Shown: positions 8,608 to 17,123 of the stretch, one piece after another
Layout of the letters: the number at the start of each line of letters is the position of its first letter
How positions within the stretch are numbered: position 1 is the stretch's first letter
Assembly: GCA_965229335.1 (NCBI GenBank)
Contig: OZ245874.1
Span: 5,766,001-5,830,000, forward strand
Length of the DNA stretch: 64,000 nucleotides
Reading direction: 5' to 3'
DNA from: JAFKFH01 sp017307375
GTDB lineage: Bacteria > Pseudomonadota > Alphaproteobacteria > Ferrovibrionales > Ferrovibrionaceae
The notes under the pieces: model-generated
Database searches by the model: none
What the model saw: only the letters and a program-made list of their open reading frames with translations
Told to the model about the DNA's origin: nothing
Program-made: the position numbers and the translations under genes

Positions 8608-10131
8608 ATGACCGCCACCGCCCGCCGCCGGTCGCGCCAGCCGCGCGCCGTGCTGCTCGATCAGATCACGCTCGACCGCCGGTCGAAGACGCCGCTGCAG
8701 CGCCAGCTCTACGAAGGCCTGCGCGCCGCCATCCTGGCCGGCTGGCTGAAACCGGGCGACAAGCTGCCGTCGTCGCGGGCGCTGGCCCTCGAACTCGAAC
8801 TCGGCCGCAACACCGTCATCGCGGCGCTCGAACATCTGGTGGCCGAGGGGTATGTCGAAAGCCGCCCGGGTGCCGGCCACGCGGTCGCCCCCGCCCTGCC
8901 CGAGGCACCGCCCGAGGGCAGCGCCCCACCGACCGAGGCGCCGGCCGCCGACCGCCAGCTGTCACGGCGCGGCCGGCGGCTCAGCGCGCTGCAGGCCGGG
9001 CCGGACAGTGCCCATCCGGCATTGTTCACCCCGGGCGTGCCGGCCCTCGACCTGTTTCCGACCGATGCCTGGCGGCGGGCGCTGGCCCGCGCCGCGCGGA
9101 TCTGGGGGACCCGGCTGCTGACCCCGTCCGATCCGCTGGGCTGGCCCGAGCTGCGCGCGGCCATCGCCGCCTATCTCGGCCCCGCCCGCGGCCTGTCCTG
9201 CACGCCCGAGCAGGTGATGATCCTGGGCAGCGCGCGCCAGGCGGTGGCGCTGGCCGCGCAATTGCTGGCCGATCCCGGCGAACGCGCCTGGCTCGAGGAA
9301 CCCGGCTTCATCGGCGCCCGCGCCAGCCTGTCGGGCGCCGGCATCGAGATCGTACCGGTGCCGGTCGACCAGGACGGCCTCGACGTCGCGGCCGGGATCG
9401 CGCGCGCGCCCGATGCGCGGCTGGCCTATGTCAGCCCGTCGCATCAATACCCGCTGGGCACGCGGTTGACGCTCGCCCGGCGCCTCGCCCTGATCGACTG
9501 GGCCTCGGCCTCGGGCGCCTGGATCATCGAGGACGACTACGACGGTGAATTCTCGCTGGCCGGCCGGCCGCTGACGGCGCTGGCCGGTCTCGACCGCGCC
9601 CACCGCGTCCTCTACATCGGGACGTTCTCCAAGTCGCTGTTTCCGGGCCTGCGCCTCGGCTACATGGTGCTGCCGGCCGACCTCGTACCGGCCTTCCGCT
9701 CGGTCCGCGTCATGTCCGACGGCCACCCGCCGACGCTGTCGCAGGCGGCTTTGGCCGATTTCATCGCCTCCGGTGCCTTCACCGCCCATATCCGCCGCAT
9801 GCGCCGCGCCTATGCCGAGCGCCAGGCGGCGATGCTCGTCCATGCCGCCGCCCATGCGGGCGGGCGGCTGACCGTGCGGCCCGCGGCCGCCGGCATGCAC
9901 CTGACCGGCCTGCTCCCGGCCGGAACCGACGATGTCGGGCTGGTTCGCCGACTGCGCCTCGTCGGGCTCTACCCCGGCGCACTGTCGCGATACTACTTCG
10001 GGCCGACGACACGCCCCGGCCTCGTGATGGGCTTTGCCGCCAGCCCGCCGGCGGCGATCGCCGTCGGCATGCAGCGGCTGGGCGACGCGCTGGAGAACTG
10101 GACCCCCGAAGTTGTTCCAACCGGCCCTTAA
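8608..10131 (+). CDS. MocR/PdxR-type regulator (GntR HTH fused to aminotransferase domain)
   Basis: A 507-residue fusion. Residues about 15-85 form a GntR winged HTH (LYEGLRAAILAGWLKPGDKLPSSRALALEL). Residues about 135-500 form a fold-type I aminotransferase domain, with VSPSHQYPLGTRL and the PLP lysine in IGTFSKSLFPGLRLGYM. MocR proteins bind PLP and regulate vitamin B6 synthesis or amino-acid metabolism; they do not usually act as enzymes. An ATG at 8608 follows GGGGCAGGATGA. A flavin/PNPOx-like gene lies downstream on the same strand, which fits a PLP-linked role but does not prove it. Confidence 0.92.
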   Translation: MTATARRRSRQPRAVLLDQITLDRRSKTPLQRQLYEGLRAAILAGWLKPGDKLPSSRALALELELGRNTVIAALEHLVAEGYVESRPGAGHAVAPALPEAPPEGSAPPTEAPAADRQLSRRGRRLSALQAGPDSAHPALFTPGVPALDLFPTDAWRRALARAARIWGTRLLTPSDPLGWPELRAAIAAYLGPARGLSCTPEQVMILGSARQAVALAAQLLADPGERAWLEEPGFIGARASLSGAGIEIVPVPVDQDGLDVAAGIARAPDARLAYVSPSHQYPLGTRLTLARRLALIDWASASGAWIIEDDYDGEFSLAGRPLTALAGLDRAHRVLYIGTFSKSLFPGLRLGYMVLPADLVPAFRSVRVMSDGHPPTLSQAALADFIASGAFTAHIRRMRRAYAERQAAMLVHAAAHAGGRLTVRPAAAGMHLTGLLPAGTDDVGLVRRLRLVGLYPGALSRYYFGPTTRPGLVMGFAASPPAAIAVGMQRLGDALENWTPEVVPTGP

Positions 10132-10164
10132 CAGGGGCCGCCCGAGCCCTTACACCTGCCGGGC

Positions 10165-10641
10165 ATGAGCAAGCAGCACGGCTATCGGGCCACCATCGTC
10201 TGGACCGGCAATCGCGGGGACGGGACGACCAGCTATCGCGGCTACGGCCGCGATCACGACATCATCATCGCCGGCAAGCCGACGATCGCCGGCTCGTCCG
10301 ACCCGGCTTTCCGGGGCGACGCCGCACGCCATAATCCCGAAGACCTGCTGGTCGCCTCGTTGTCGACCTGCCACATGCTCTGGTTCCTGCACCTGTGCAC
10401 GACCCGGGGCATCGTCGCCACCGCCTACGAGGACGAAGCCCGGGGCACGATGGTCGAGGATGCCGACGGCGGCGGCCGGTTCACCGAGGTGGTGCTGCAC
10501 CCCCGCGTCACCATCTCGGCCGGCGACCCGGCGGTCGCCGCCGCGCTGCATCACGAGGCGCATGCCAAATGCTTCGTCGCCAATTCGGTCAACTTTCCGG
10601 TACGGCTCGAGCCGGTGATCGAACTGGTTCCATCGTCCTGA
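10165..10641 (+). CDS. OsmC family peroxiredoxin
   Basis: A 158-residue OsmC/Ohr-fold protein of the YhfA-like subgroup. The two redox cysteines expected of the family are in LSTCHMLWFLHL and in AKCFVANSVN. Such proteins reduce organic hydroperoxides at a dimer-interface active site. It begins 33 bases after the MocR gene and precedes a cupin gene on the same strand, so it may be co-transcribed with both. Confidence 0.92.
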   Translation: MSKQHGYRATIVWTGNRGDGTTSYRGYGRDHDIIIAGKPTIAGSSDPAFRGDAARHNPEDLLVASLSTCHMLWFLHLCTTRGIVATAYEDEARGTMVEDADGGGRFTEVVLHPRVTISAGDPAVAAALHHEAHAKCFVANSVNFPVRLEPVIELVPSS

Positions 10642-10690
10642 GCGGACCGGTTCTTCGCAGGGGTCCGGAGGCGCCCTAGCCTCCGGATCC

Positions 10691-11032
10691 ATGAGCCAGA
10701 CACCGAGCCAGATCCGCTTCACCGCAGCCGATGCCGCCAGCCTGCCGCTGCCGCCGGGCCGCCGGTCGGCCGAAGTGTTCCGCCACGGCACGCTGGAACT
10801 GCGCCACTATGCGCCACACGGCCACGACCCGCAGACGCCGCATGACCAGGACGAGATCTACATCGTGATCTCGGGCACCGGCCGCTTCCGCTGCGGCAGC
10901 GTCGAAGTGCCGTTCCGCCCGCACGACATGCTGTTCGCGCCGGCCGGAGCCGAGCATCGCTTTCTCGATTTCACCGACGATTTCGCCACCTGGGTCGCCT
11001 TCTACGGCCCGCCGGGCGGCGAGCGGCCTTAG
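10691..11032 (+). CDS. cupin domain protein
   Basis: A 113-residue single cupin. The first metal-binding motif appears as PHDQDEIYIVISGTGRF and the second as LFAPAGAEHRFLDF, giving a His/Glu/His set that could bind a metal. Small cupins of this kind can be dioxygenases, isomerases or binding proteins; the substrate is not evident. It lies 49 bases after the OsmC gene and 13 bases before the flavin-binding protein gene. Confidence 0.85.
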   Translation: MSQTPSQIRFTAADAASLPLPPGRRSAEVFRHGTLELRHYAPHGHDPQTPHDQDEIYIVISGTGRFRCGSVEVPFRPHDMLFAPAGAEHRFLDFTDDFATWVAFYGPPGGERP

Positions 11033-11045
11033 AGGAACAAATTCC

Positions 11046-11717
11046 ATGACAGAACGGATCAGGCGGGGCCGGCAGGCCCCGAGCGAGCGGACGCGCGTCA
11101 AGCGCCTGGGCGACCGCGGCGCCTATGACGCCGAGACCATCAACGCGATCCTCGATGCCGGGCTTTTGGCCCATGTCGGCTATGTCATCGACGGCGCGCC
11201 CTATGTGACCCCGACCGCGCACTGGCGCGAAGGCGACTACGTCTACTGGCACGGCTCGTCGGCCAGCCGGATGCTGCGCAGCCTGGAGGGGGGCGTCGCG
11301 GCCTGCATCGCGGTGAGCCATCTGGACGGGCTGGTGCTCGCCCGCTCGGCCTTTCATCACTCGCTCAACTACCGCTCGGTGATGGCGTTCGGCCTGGCCG
11401 AAAAGGTCGAGGATCCGGCACACAAGGAGGCGGCGCTGCGCGCCTTCACCGATCGCATCGCACCCGGCCGCTGGGACGCGTTGCGGCCGGTGACCGCGCA
11501 GGAACTGAAGGCGACCTCGGTGCTGCGCCTGAAACTCGACGAAGCCTCGGCCAAGGTGCGGACCGGCATGCCGTCCGACGACGAGGCCGATATCGGCTGG
11601 CCGGTCTGGGCCGGGGTCCTGCCGTTGCACGTCGCGTCAGGGCCGGCCACCGCCGATGCCCATGTGCCCGGCGGCATGGCGGTGCCGGCCAACATCCTCG
11701 GGTTCCGGCACGGCTGA
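11046..11717 (+). CDS. pyridoxamine 5'-phosphate oxidase-fold (NimA-like) flavoprotein
   Basis: A 223-residue split-barrel flavin-binding protein. The central part (THWREGDYVYWHGSSAS-like, then CIAVSHLDGLVLARSAFHHSLNYRSVMAFG) is typical of the PNPOx-like family that includes NimA nitroimidazole reductases. Such proteins bind FMN or related cofactors and act as small oxidoreductases. A GAGGAACAAA sequence precedes the ATG at a good distance. Its presence downstream of a PLP-binding MocR regulator is a recurrent arrangement, but true pyridoxamine oxidase activity is not indicated. Confidence 0.85.
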   Translation: MTERIRRGRQAPSERTRVKRLGDRGAYDAETINAILDAGLLAHVGYVIDGAPYVTPTAHWREGDYVYWHGSSASRMLRSLEGGVAACIAVSHLDGLVLARSAFHHSLNYRSVMAFGLAEKVEDPAHKEAALRAFTDRIAPGRWDALRPVTAQELKATSVLRLKLDEASAKVRTGMPSDDEADIGWPVWAGVLPLHVASGPATADAHVPGGMAVPANILGFRHG

Positions 11718-11779
11718 ACCATTACCTGCGGGATAATTGAGGGACGGCGGAAAGGTCGCTGAAATCGCTCCATCAGCAG

Positions 11780-12208
11780 ATGGAGCCTCCGATGAGCGAC
11801 CACCACCAGCCGACCCATCGATGGAGCGTCGATGCCTTCGCCCGCTTCTGGGCGCGGCCGACCCGGCCGGAACTGACCGCGGGCGTCCTGCTGCCGGGCG
11901 TCGTCGGCCACTGGCCGCGTGCGCTGCGGCCGGTACGCGGCCCCGCGCAGTATGTCGGCGCCATCCGGGCATTCCTGGCCGCGGTCCCGGAATTTACCGG
12001 CGAGGTTGCCGACGCGATGGTCGAGGGCGATCGCGCCTTCGTCCGCTGGGTCGGGCGCGGCCGGCCGGTGGTCGGCCCCGCGGTCCTGACCGGCGTCGAC
12101 TGCATCCACCTCAAGGACGGCTTCGTGCACGAGAACTTCATCCATTCCGACCACCCGGTCTTCGGCCATCTGGCCGCCGCGGGGGCGCTCGACGGCGCGG
12201 CGGAATAG
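11780..12208 (+). CDS. SnoaL/NTF2-like protein
   Basis: A 142-residue small protein with the cone-shaped NTF2/SnoaL-like pattern: an N-terminal helix (WSVDAFARFWARP), IRAFLAAVPEFTGEVADAMVEGDRAFVRWVGRG, and GVDCIHLKDGFVHENFIHSD with the HENF-type end common in the family. Family members include polyketide cyclases, limonene epoxide hydrolase-like enzymes and non-enzymatic proteins. It is convergent with the diguanylate cyclase gene, with 10 bases between the stops. Confidence 0.8.
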   Translation: MEPPMSDHHQPTHRWSVDAFARFWARPTRPELTAGVLLPGVVGHWPRALRPVRGPAQYVGAIRAFLAAVPEFTGEVADAMVEGDRAFVRWVGRGRPVVGPAVLTGVDCIHLKDGFVHENFIHSDHPVFGHLAAAGALDGAAE

Positions 12209-12218
12209 AGACGGCGCC

Positions 12219-13736
12219 TCAGGCCTCGGCGAGGTCGGCCAGGACCCGGTCGCGGCCGGCATGCTTGGCCCGATAGAGGGCGCGATCCGCACGGTCGAGT
12301 ACCTGGCCCGGATTGCGGTCCTCCTCGTTCAGCACGGCGACGCCGAAGCTTGCCGTCACCATGATCGGGTGGCCGTCGGGGCCGGGAATCTCGAGCCGTG
12401 CGATCGCGGCGCGCACACGCTCGGCCAGGCCGCAGGCCGCGTTGAGCGTGACGCCGGGCAGCAGGATCGCCAGTTCCTCGCCGCCCAGCCGGGCGCAGAG
12501 ATCGCTGGCGCGCACCTCGCGGCTCAGCGCCGTGGCCACCGCGATCAGCACGTCGTCGCCCGCCTTGTGGCCGTACCCGTCGTTGATCGCCTTGAAGTGG
12601 TCGAGATCGATCGCGACGATGCCGAATGTCGATTGCAGGCGCCGCGCCCGTTCGAACGCCTCGGTCATCCGTCGCGAGAAGGTCAGGCGGTTCGGCAGGC
12701 CGGTCAGCGGATCGGTTGCCGCCGCATGCACCAGCATGGCCTCGCGCGTTGCCATCGCGGCGTTCAGCCGGCTTTCGATGCGGAAGGCGACGACGCCGCC
12801 GCCCAGCAGCGCCAGCGCGGTCAGCGGCCCGAGGATGCCGATGGCGGTCCACAATTCGACCACGTGTCGCTGCAGGTCGGTCTCGAACTCGCGCTGCGAC
12901 AGGAGGGCGACGACGACCAGCGGAAACCCGTCGACCCGGCGAAAACCGCCGGTGCGCCGCAGCCCGTCGATCTGGCTGTTCGTGTCGTAGAAACCCGAGA
13001 CCGGCGCCTCCGGCCCGAGAAACGGGCGGTCGCGAATCGTGAAGGTCGCCATGTCGACCTGGGAGGGAATATAGGACCCGCGGGCCAGCATGGCGCCATC
13101 CTGGCGGAACAGGCTGACCGCGCCTTCGTCGCCGATGTCGAGCTTGCCGAACAGGCGCACGAAATAGTCGGGCGATACCGACAGCACGATCACGCCGACG
13201 AATTCGCCGTGCCGGGTTATCTTCCGGCTGAACTGGATCGAAGCCTTGCCCGATACGCGGCCGATCACCTGGCGGCTGATGTAGAGGTCGTCGCGCGCGG
13301 GATCGAGATGCACCTTGAAATGCTCGCGATCGCGGATCGACACCCCGCTGGCCGGCCCCTGCGTCGAGTAGATGATCTGGCCGTCGCGATCGGTCAGCGA
13401 CAGTTGCACCACCAGATCGCGGCCGAGTTCCTTGATAAGGGCCGTCGCCTCTTCGGCGAAATGCTCCTCGCTCTCGTCATAGTGACGGCTCAGCGATATC
13501 AGCGTGATATCGATGCTCTTGACCAGGCCGCCGACACTCTCGCTCAGGGCGATGGCGATATTGGCCAGCGTCGTGCGCATCAGCGTATCCGCCGCGTCGC
13601 GCCGGAGTTGGGCAATGATGATCGCCGCGCCGATCATGCCGCCGACAATGACCAGCGTCAGCGCGGCCGCAGCGACGAGATGGCGATAGCGCCAGAACAG
13701 GCCCGGATGCCCGCTACTTGGTTCACGAAAACGCAT
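12219..13736 (-). CDS. membrane diguanylate cyclase (dCACHE sensor + GGDEF)
   Basis: A 505-residue protein. A first membrane helix (residues about 17-40) and a second (about 305-330) bracket a periplasmic Cache-type sensor domain. The C-terminal GGDEF domain has the signature as GGEEL within CARLGGEELAILLPG, a permitted active-site variant. The inhibitory I-site RxxD is present as RASD exactly five residues before it, so the enzyme should make cyclic di-GMP and be product-inhibited. The ATG at 13736 begins MRFREPSSGHP; the frame continues upstream but looks non-coding. A Fur-box-like sequence lies over its putative promoter. Confidence 0.92.
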   Translation of the reverse strand: MRFREPSSGHPGLFWRYRHLVAAAALTLVIVGGMIGAAIIIAQLRRDAADTLMRTTLANIAIALSESVGGLVKSIDITLISLSRHYDESEEHFAEEATALIKELGRDLVVQLSLTDRDGQIIYSTQGPASGVSIRDREHFKVHLDPARDDLYISRQVIGRVSGKASIQFSRKITRHGEFVGVIVLSVSPDYFVRLFGKLDIGDEGAVSLFRQDGAMLARGSYIPSQVDMATFTIRDRPFLGPEAPVSGFYDTNSQIDGLRRTGGFRRVDGFPLVVVALLSQREFETDLQRHVVELWTAIGILGPLTALALLGGGVVAFRIESRLNAAMATREAMLVHAAATDPLTGLPNRLTFSRRMTEAFERARRLQSTFGIVAIDLDHFKAINDGYGHKAGDDVLIAVATALSREVRASDLCARLGGEELAILLPGVTLNAACGLAERVRAAIARLEIPGPDGHPIMVTASFGVAVLNEEDRNPGQVLDRADRALYRAKHAGRDRVLADLAEA

Positions 13737-13938
13737 GGTAAGCCGCCCGGTCAGCAGAACCGCATCCCCCACCCGACTCTCGCAGCGCAACACGACGCGA
13801 CGCGAACGGCACCACAGTACCTTGCCGAGAACAATTCTCAGAAATTGCTCTGTGGAATTGTGAAAGGAAGACTTAAGGCGAGACCCTATTTACCTCAACG
13901 TAATATCTGTAAAAATATATAAGCAGATATCGAGTGAT

Positions 13939-13974
13939 ATTATAAAATCGTTTGCTCGGTGATAATCATTCTCC
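13939..13974 (-). promoter_or_regulatory. AT-rich promoter with Fur-box-like site upstream of diguanylate cyclase
   Basis: On the minus strand a perfect TATAAT lies at 13944-13939. About 17 bases upstream, the -35 position falls inside GGAGAATGATTATCA (13974-13960). That 15-mer matches the Fur 7-1-7 consensus TGATAAT-N-ATTATCA at 13 positions on my count. Overlap with the -35 region is the usual arrangement for iron-dependent repression. About 200 bases separate it from the cyclase start codon; the rest of 13737-13938 is AT-rich and shows no gene. Another promoter cannot be excluded. Confidence 0.5.
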
Positions 13975-13988
13975 AAGACGACGGTATC

Positions 13989-14840
13989 TCAATCCTCAAG
14001 CAGGCGCTTCGGATGCAAGCCGTCGACGAAGCCCATGAACGGCGGATGGATCGAATAGCCGAGCAGGCGCCGGACATGTTCGCTGCACAGCTTCACCCGT
14101 TCGCGTGACACCGACAGGGCAAAGTTCTCCTGTTGCCGACACCAGGGCGCGCAATACTGGGCGGTGATGCAGAGCCGCCCTCCTGCCGAGCGGTTCGCCC
14201 CGCCGCCATGCCAGAGCGTGCCGACGAAGAAGACGAGCGAGCCAGCCTTCATCGTTACGGGCCGCGCTTGGTCGGCCGGTCCGGGCGCCCGGTCGTCCCA
14301 GCGATGGCTGCCGGGGATCACCAGCGTGGCGCCGTTATCGGTGGTGAAGTCGTCGATCGCCAGGATCGTCGCCGCGCCGAGCGGCGCGCGCGGCCGCGGC
14401 ACCGGATAGAAGGCATCGTCGTGATGCAGCGGTTGCGCCGCCTCGCCCGGCAGGATGTCGATCGCCTGGAGTTGTGACAGCAGATAGTTCGGCTCGAGAA
14501 TGCGATCGAGCAGCCCGAGGATCAGCGGATGTTCGACGAGGCCGTTGCAGGCGAACGTCTTCTCCAGTACCGCATAGAGACGCCGGGTACCGAAACCTTC
14601 GAAATTGTTGCGGCCGGTGTGGGGGGTGAAATGCGGCTCGACGGCTGCGCGGATACCGGCCACCTCGTCGGCCGAAAAAAGATCCTCGATGACCACGAAG
14701 CCATCGGCCTCGACCCGGGCCATCAGCGCATCGATGACGCCCGGATCGATGGCCTGCTGGCTGCCGGCGGTCGAACGGTATTTCCGCGCCAGTTCGGCCC
14801 GGAAATAGGTCCGCATGTCCTGGGTCATCAAGCCGGTCAT
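13989..14840 (-). CDS. phytanoyl-CoA dioxygenase (PhyH) family protein
   Basis: A 283-residue non-heme iron, 2-oxoglutarate-dependent dioxygenase. The iron-binding HxD motif is visible in QPLHHDDAFYP, and the distal His and Arg in GTLWHGGGANRSAGGR. VIEDLFSADEVAGIRAAV near the N-terminus is the common PhyH start. Family members hydroxylate diverse small molecules, so the substrate is open. It is divergent from an AraC gene with about 77 bases between the start codons, which suggests specific regulation. Confidence 0.9.
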   Translation of the reverse strand: MTGLMTQDMRTYFRAELARKYRSTAGSQQAIDPGVIDALMARVEADGFVVIEDLFSADEVAGIRAAVEPHFTPHTGRNNFEGFGTRRLYAVLEKTFACNGLVEHPLILGLLDRILEPNYLLSQLQAIDILPGEAAQPLHHDDAFYPVPRPRAPLGAATILAIDDFTTDNGATLVIPGSHRWDDRAPGPADQARPVTMKAGSLVFFVGTLWHGGGANRSAGGRLCITAQYCAPWCRQQENFALSVSRERVKLCSEHVRRLLGYSIHPPFMGFVDGLHPKRLLED

Positions 14841-14917
14841 CGTTGCCTCCCGTCAATTGTTGCAGCCATTGTCGGCCCCGGAAGCCAGCCCGACAATGAC
14901 GGTTTGCCTCACCGGCG

Positions 14918-15925
14918 ATGACCGCGCCGCCACGCTGGGCCACGGCGGCGACCGTGCCGGTACGCTTCCTGCGCGACATGGTCGACCTGGGGAATCCCGC
15001 GCCGGTGCTGGCCCGTGCCGGCCTCACCGCAGATGCGCTCGACGATGACGGCTTCCGGGTCAGTCCCGTCATCTTCGCCCGCATGCTGCGCGCGGCGATC
15101 CGGGCTGCCGATGACGAAATGCTCGGCCTGACGCGGCGGCCGGTGCCGCCCGGCAGCTACGTCCGCCTGCTGCATTTCCTGGTTCACTGCCCGGACCTCG
15201 CGACGGCGCTGGACGAAGCGGCGGCGTTCTACCGGCTGTTCGACGGCGCCCGGCCCTGGAGCGTCGAGACCGCAGGCCCGGTGGCAAGATTGCGGCTGAC
15301 ACCCCGGACGGAGATGCAGGCGCAATCGCTGCTCTATGTCCACATGATGCTGCTGACGATCTGGCAGACCGCCGCCTGGCTTGGCCGGACCGAACTGCCG
15401 CTGCGCGGCGTGACGCTGCCCCAGGCCTTTGCCGACTACCTTGCCGAGGCCCGCTTCCTGTTCGGCCGGGCACCGGCGGTCGACGATCATGCCGCCATCG
15501 ACCTGCCCCGGCGCATGCTGGACCTGCCGGTGACGCGCCTGCGGAATGATATTCCCCAGTTCGTGCGCCGGGCCCCGGGCGGCATGACCGCGCCGGGCCA
15601 GCCCGCGACGATCGAGGCACAGTTGCGGCTGATGCTGGCTGCCAGCGATCCCTTTGCCTCGCTGCGGGAGGATCTGGCCGCAGCCCAGCTGGGCCTGTCG
15701 CGGCAAACGCTGACCCGGCGGCTGTCCGCGCTTGGGACCAGCTATCAGGCGATCCGCGAAACCCTGCGGCGCGATCGGGCCTGCGCCCTGCTGGCGCGCG
15801 GCGACCAGTCGATCGGCAGCATCGCCGACAGCCTCGGCTATTCCGAACCCTCGGCCTTCCAGCGCGCCTTCAAGCTGTGGACCGGCCTGCCGCCGGGCGA
15901 CTACCGGCGGCGACATCGCCGCTGA
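14918..15925 (+). CDS. AraC family regulator with OruR-like N-terminal domain
   Basis: A 335-residue AraC protein of the type with a large alpha/beta N-terminal domain (arabinose-binding-2 family, as in OruR and ArgR-like regulators): DLGNPAPVLARAGLTADAL, and later the C-terminal HTH SLREDLAAAQLGLSRQTLTRRL followed by SIADSLGYSEPSAFQRAFKLWTG. It is divergent from the PhyH gene and probably controls it. Its TGA abuts the stop codon of the lpxR-like gene on the opposite strand (tgatca at 15923-15928). Confidence 0.9.
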   Translation: MTAPPRWATAATVPVRFLRDMVDLGNPAPVLARAGLTADALDDDGFRVSPVIFARMLRAAIRAADDEMLGLTRRPVPPGSYVRLLHFLVHCPDLATALDEAAAFYRLFDGARPWSVETAGPVARLRLTPRTEMQAQSLLYVHMMLLTIWQTAAWLGRTELPLRGVTLPQAFADYLAEARFLFGRAPAVDDHAAIDLPRRMLDLPVTRLRNDIPQFVRRAPGGMTAPGQPATIEAQLRLMLAASDPFASLREDLAAAQLGLSRQTLTRRLSALGTSYQAIRETLRRDRACALLARGDQSIGSIADSLGYSEPSAFQRAFKLWTGLPPGDYRRRHRR

Positions 15926-16939
15926 TCAGAATCGCATCGACAGGCTGATCGCGCCGAACTTGTCGGCGTCGCGCTGGCCGGTGAATTCGCGCGTCCGGAA
16001 CACTTGCGTGTAGGCCAGCCTGGTCGATTTGCCGATGGTCATGGCGATGCCGAACTGGAGATCGGCGACCAGCGGCTCCTTCGAGACGCTGCGGCTGTCG
16101 GCGAAGGTATTGCCGTCGAGAAAGATGTTGCGCGCGACTGCACGCCCCTCGACGCCGGCGAACAGGTACCAGCCGAAGTTCGACTGCGATTCGAAGAAGC
16201 CCGAGGCCGGCAGGCTCGGCTGCACCCGCGGCGGGCCGTAATCGTCGGGCAGGTTCCAGCCGAAGCGTAGTGTCGCCCCGGCATTGGCGTAGGTGAAGAC
16301 GTTGCCGACCGCCGCACCGGCATGCGGCGTCAGGTCGAACTTGAAGCCGAACGGGCTGGGGCTGGACGACAGCGTCCGCCATGAATGCTGGTAGGTGAGC
16401 ACCACGCCTGGCTCGTTCTTCAACTGGTAGTCCCAGCCCATCGGCTCCTGCGAGCCGACGATCTTGTGAACGAATTTCTGCGTCGGCTCGGCCAGCGCGG
16501 CAGGGCCGACCATGCCGACCTGCAGCTGCAGCTGATCGAGGTCGGTTTCACCCTTGGCCACCAGACCGAGAGAGGCATAGAGCCAGCCGGCATAGGGCCG
16601 GTCGCTCAGCGGCGGGTTGGGCAGCGAAATGTCGGAAGGCGTGTACATCGACTGGCCGAAGGCATAGTTCGCCCGCACGACGCCGCCTTTCGGAAACAGC
16701 GGCAGCCAGCGGGCTGCCTGCAGCATCCAGCCCGGGGCCTTGTCCGGTCCCGAGGTCCAGGATGCCTGGAAGCCGTTGGTGTAATGGCGGTCGGCGCCGA
16801 GGAACAGGTCGTTCTCCAGCACAAAATTGAAGACGCCGGCCTCGTTCTCGTCGGCCAGGGCCGGCAAGGGTGCCAGAAAAAGGACAGAGAGCATGGCCGC
16901 CATCGCCTGGCGGCCGGCAGGATGGCGGAACACGGGCAA
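15926..16939 (-). CDS. LpxR-like outer-membrane lipid A deacylase (DUF2219)
   Basis: A 337-residue protein with a cleavable signal peptide (MAAMLSVLFLAPLPALADE). The mature part begins with the LpxR-family signature FVLENDLFLGADRHYTNGFQ and continues with beta-barrel-like alternation, ending in a C-terminal Phe (LSMRF) as expected for outer-membrane barrels. LpxR removes the 3'-acyloxyacyl group from lipid A with calcium. The END and TNG motifs of the active site are kept. Substrate specificity in this organism is not shown. It is the only gene here clearly aimed at envelope remodelling. Confidence 0.87.
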   Translation of the reverse strand: MPVFRHPAGRQAMAAMLSVLFLAPLPALADENEAGVFNFVLENDLFLGADRHYTNGFQASWTSGPDKAPGWMLQAARWLPLFPKGGVVRANYAFGQSMYTPSDISLPNPPLSDRPYAGWLYASLGLVAKGETDLDQLQLQVGMVGPAALAEPTQKFVHKIVGSQEPMGWDYQLKNEPGVVLTYQHSWRTLSSSPSPFGFKFDLTPHAGAAVGNVFTYANAGATLRFGWNLPDDYGPPRVQPSLPASGFFESQSNFGWYLFAGVEGRAVARNIFLDGNTFADSRSVSKEPLVADLQFGIAMTIGKSTRLAYTQVFRTREFTGQRDADKFGAISLSMRF

Positions 16940-16999
16940 TACTCCCCCTGGATGGCCGGGGAAGAACGCGAGATCGGCGAAAAAGTTCCGGACAAAATA

Positions 17000-17022
17000 A
17001 ACCCCCGGGGTTTAGCCGGGGG
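17000..17022 (-). terminator. GC-rich hairpin upstream of the lpxR-like gene
   Basis: CCCCCGG and CCGGGGG can pair around a short loop about 60 bases upstream of the lpxR-like start. Its role is unclear: it may be a second terminator for the Bax-inhibitor gene or a 5' UTR structure. Confidence 0.3.
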
Positions 17023-17090
17023 TCGAGGTGAGCCTCTGTCGTCTAAGCCATTAACCATAAACACTGTGGTCAAACTAAGGCGAACAGAAA

Positions 17091-17123
17091 AGAAAAAAGG
17101 CGCCGGTTGCCCGGCGCCTTTCT
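17091..17123 (-). terminator. intrinsic terminator of the Bax-inhibitor gene
   Basis: GGCGCCGG and CCGGCGCC form an 8-bp stem around TTGC (17099-17118). On the minus strand the stem is followed by TTTTTTCTTTT, directly after the stop codon at 17124. This is a textbook rho-independent terminator. Confidence 0.9.
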
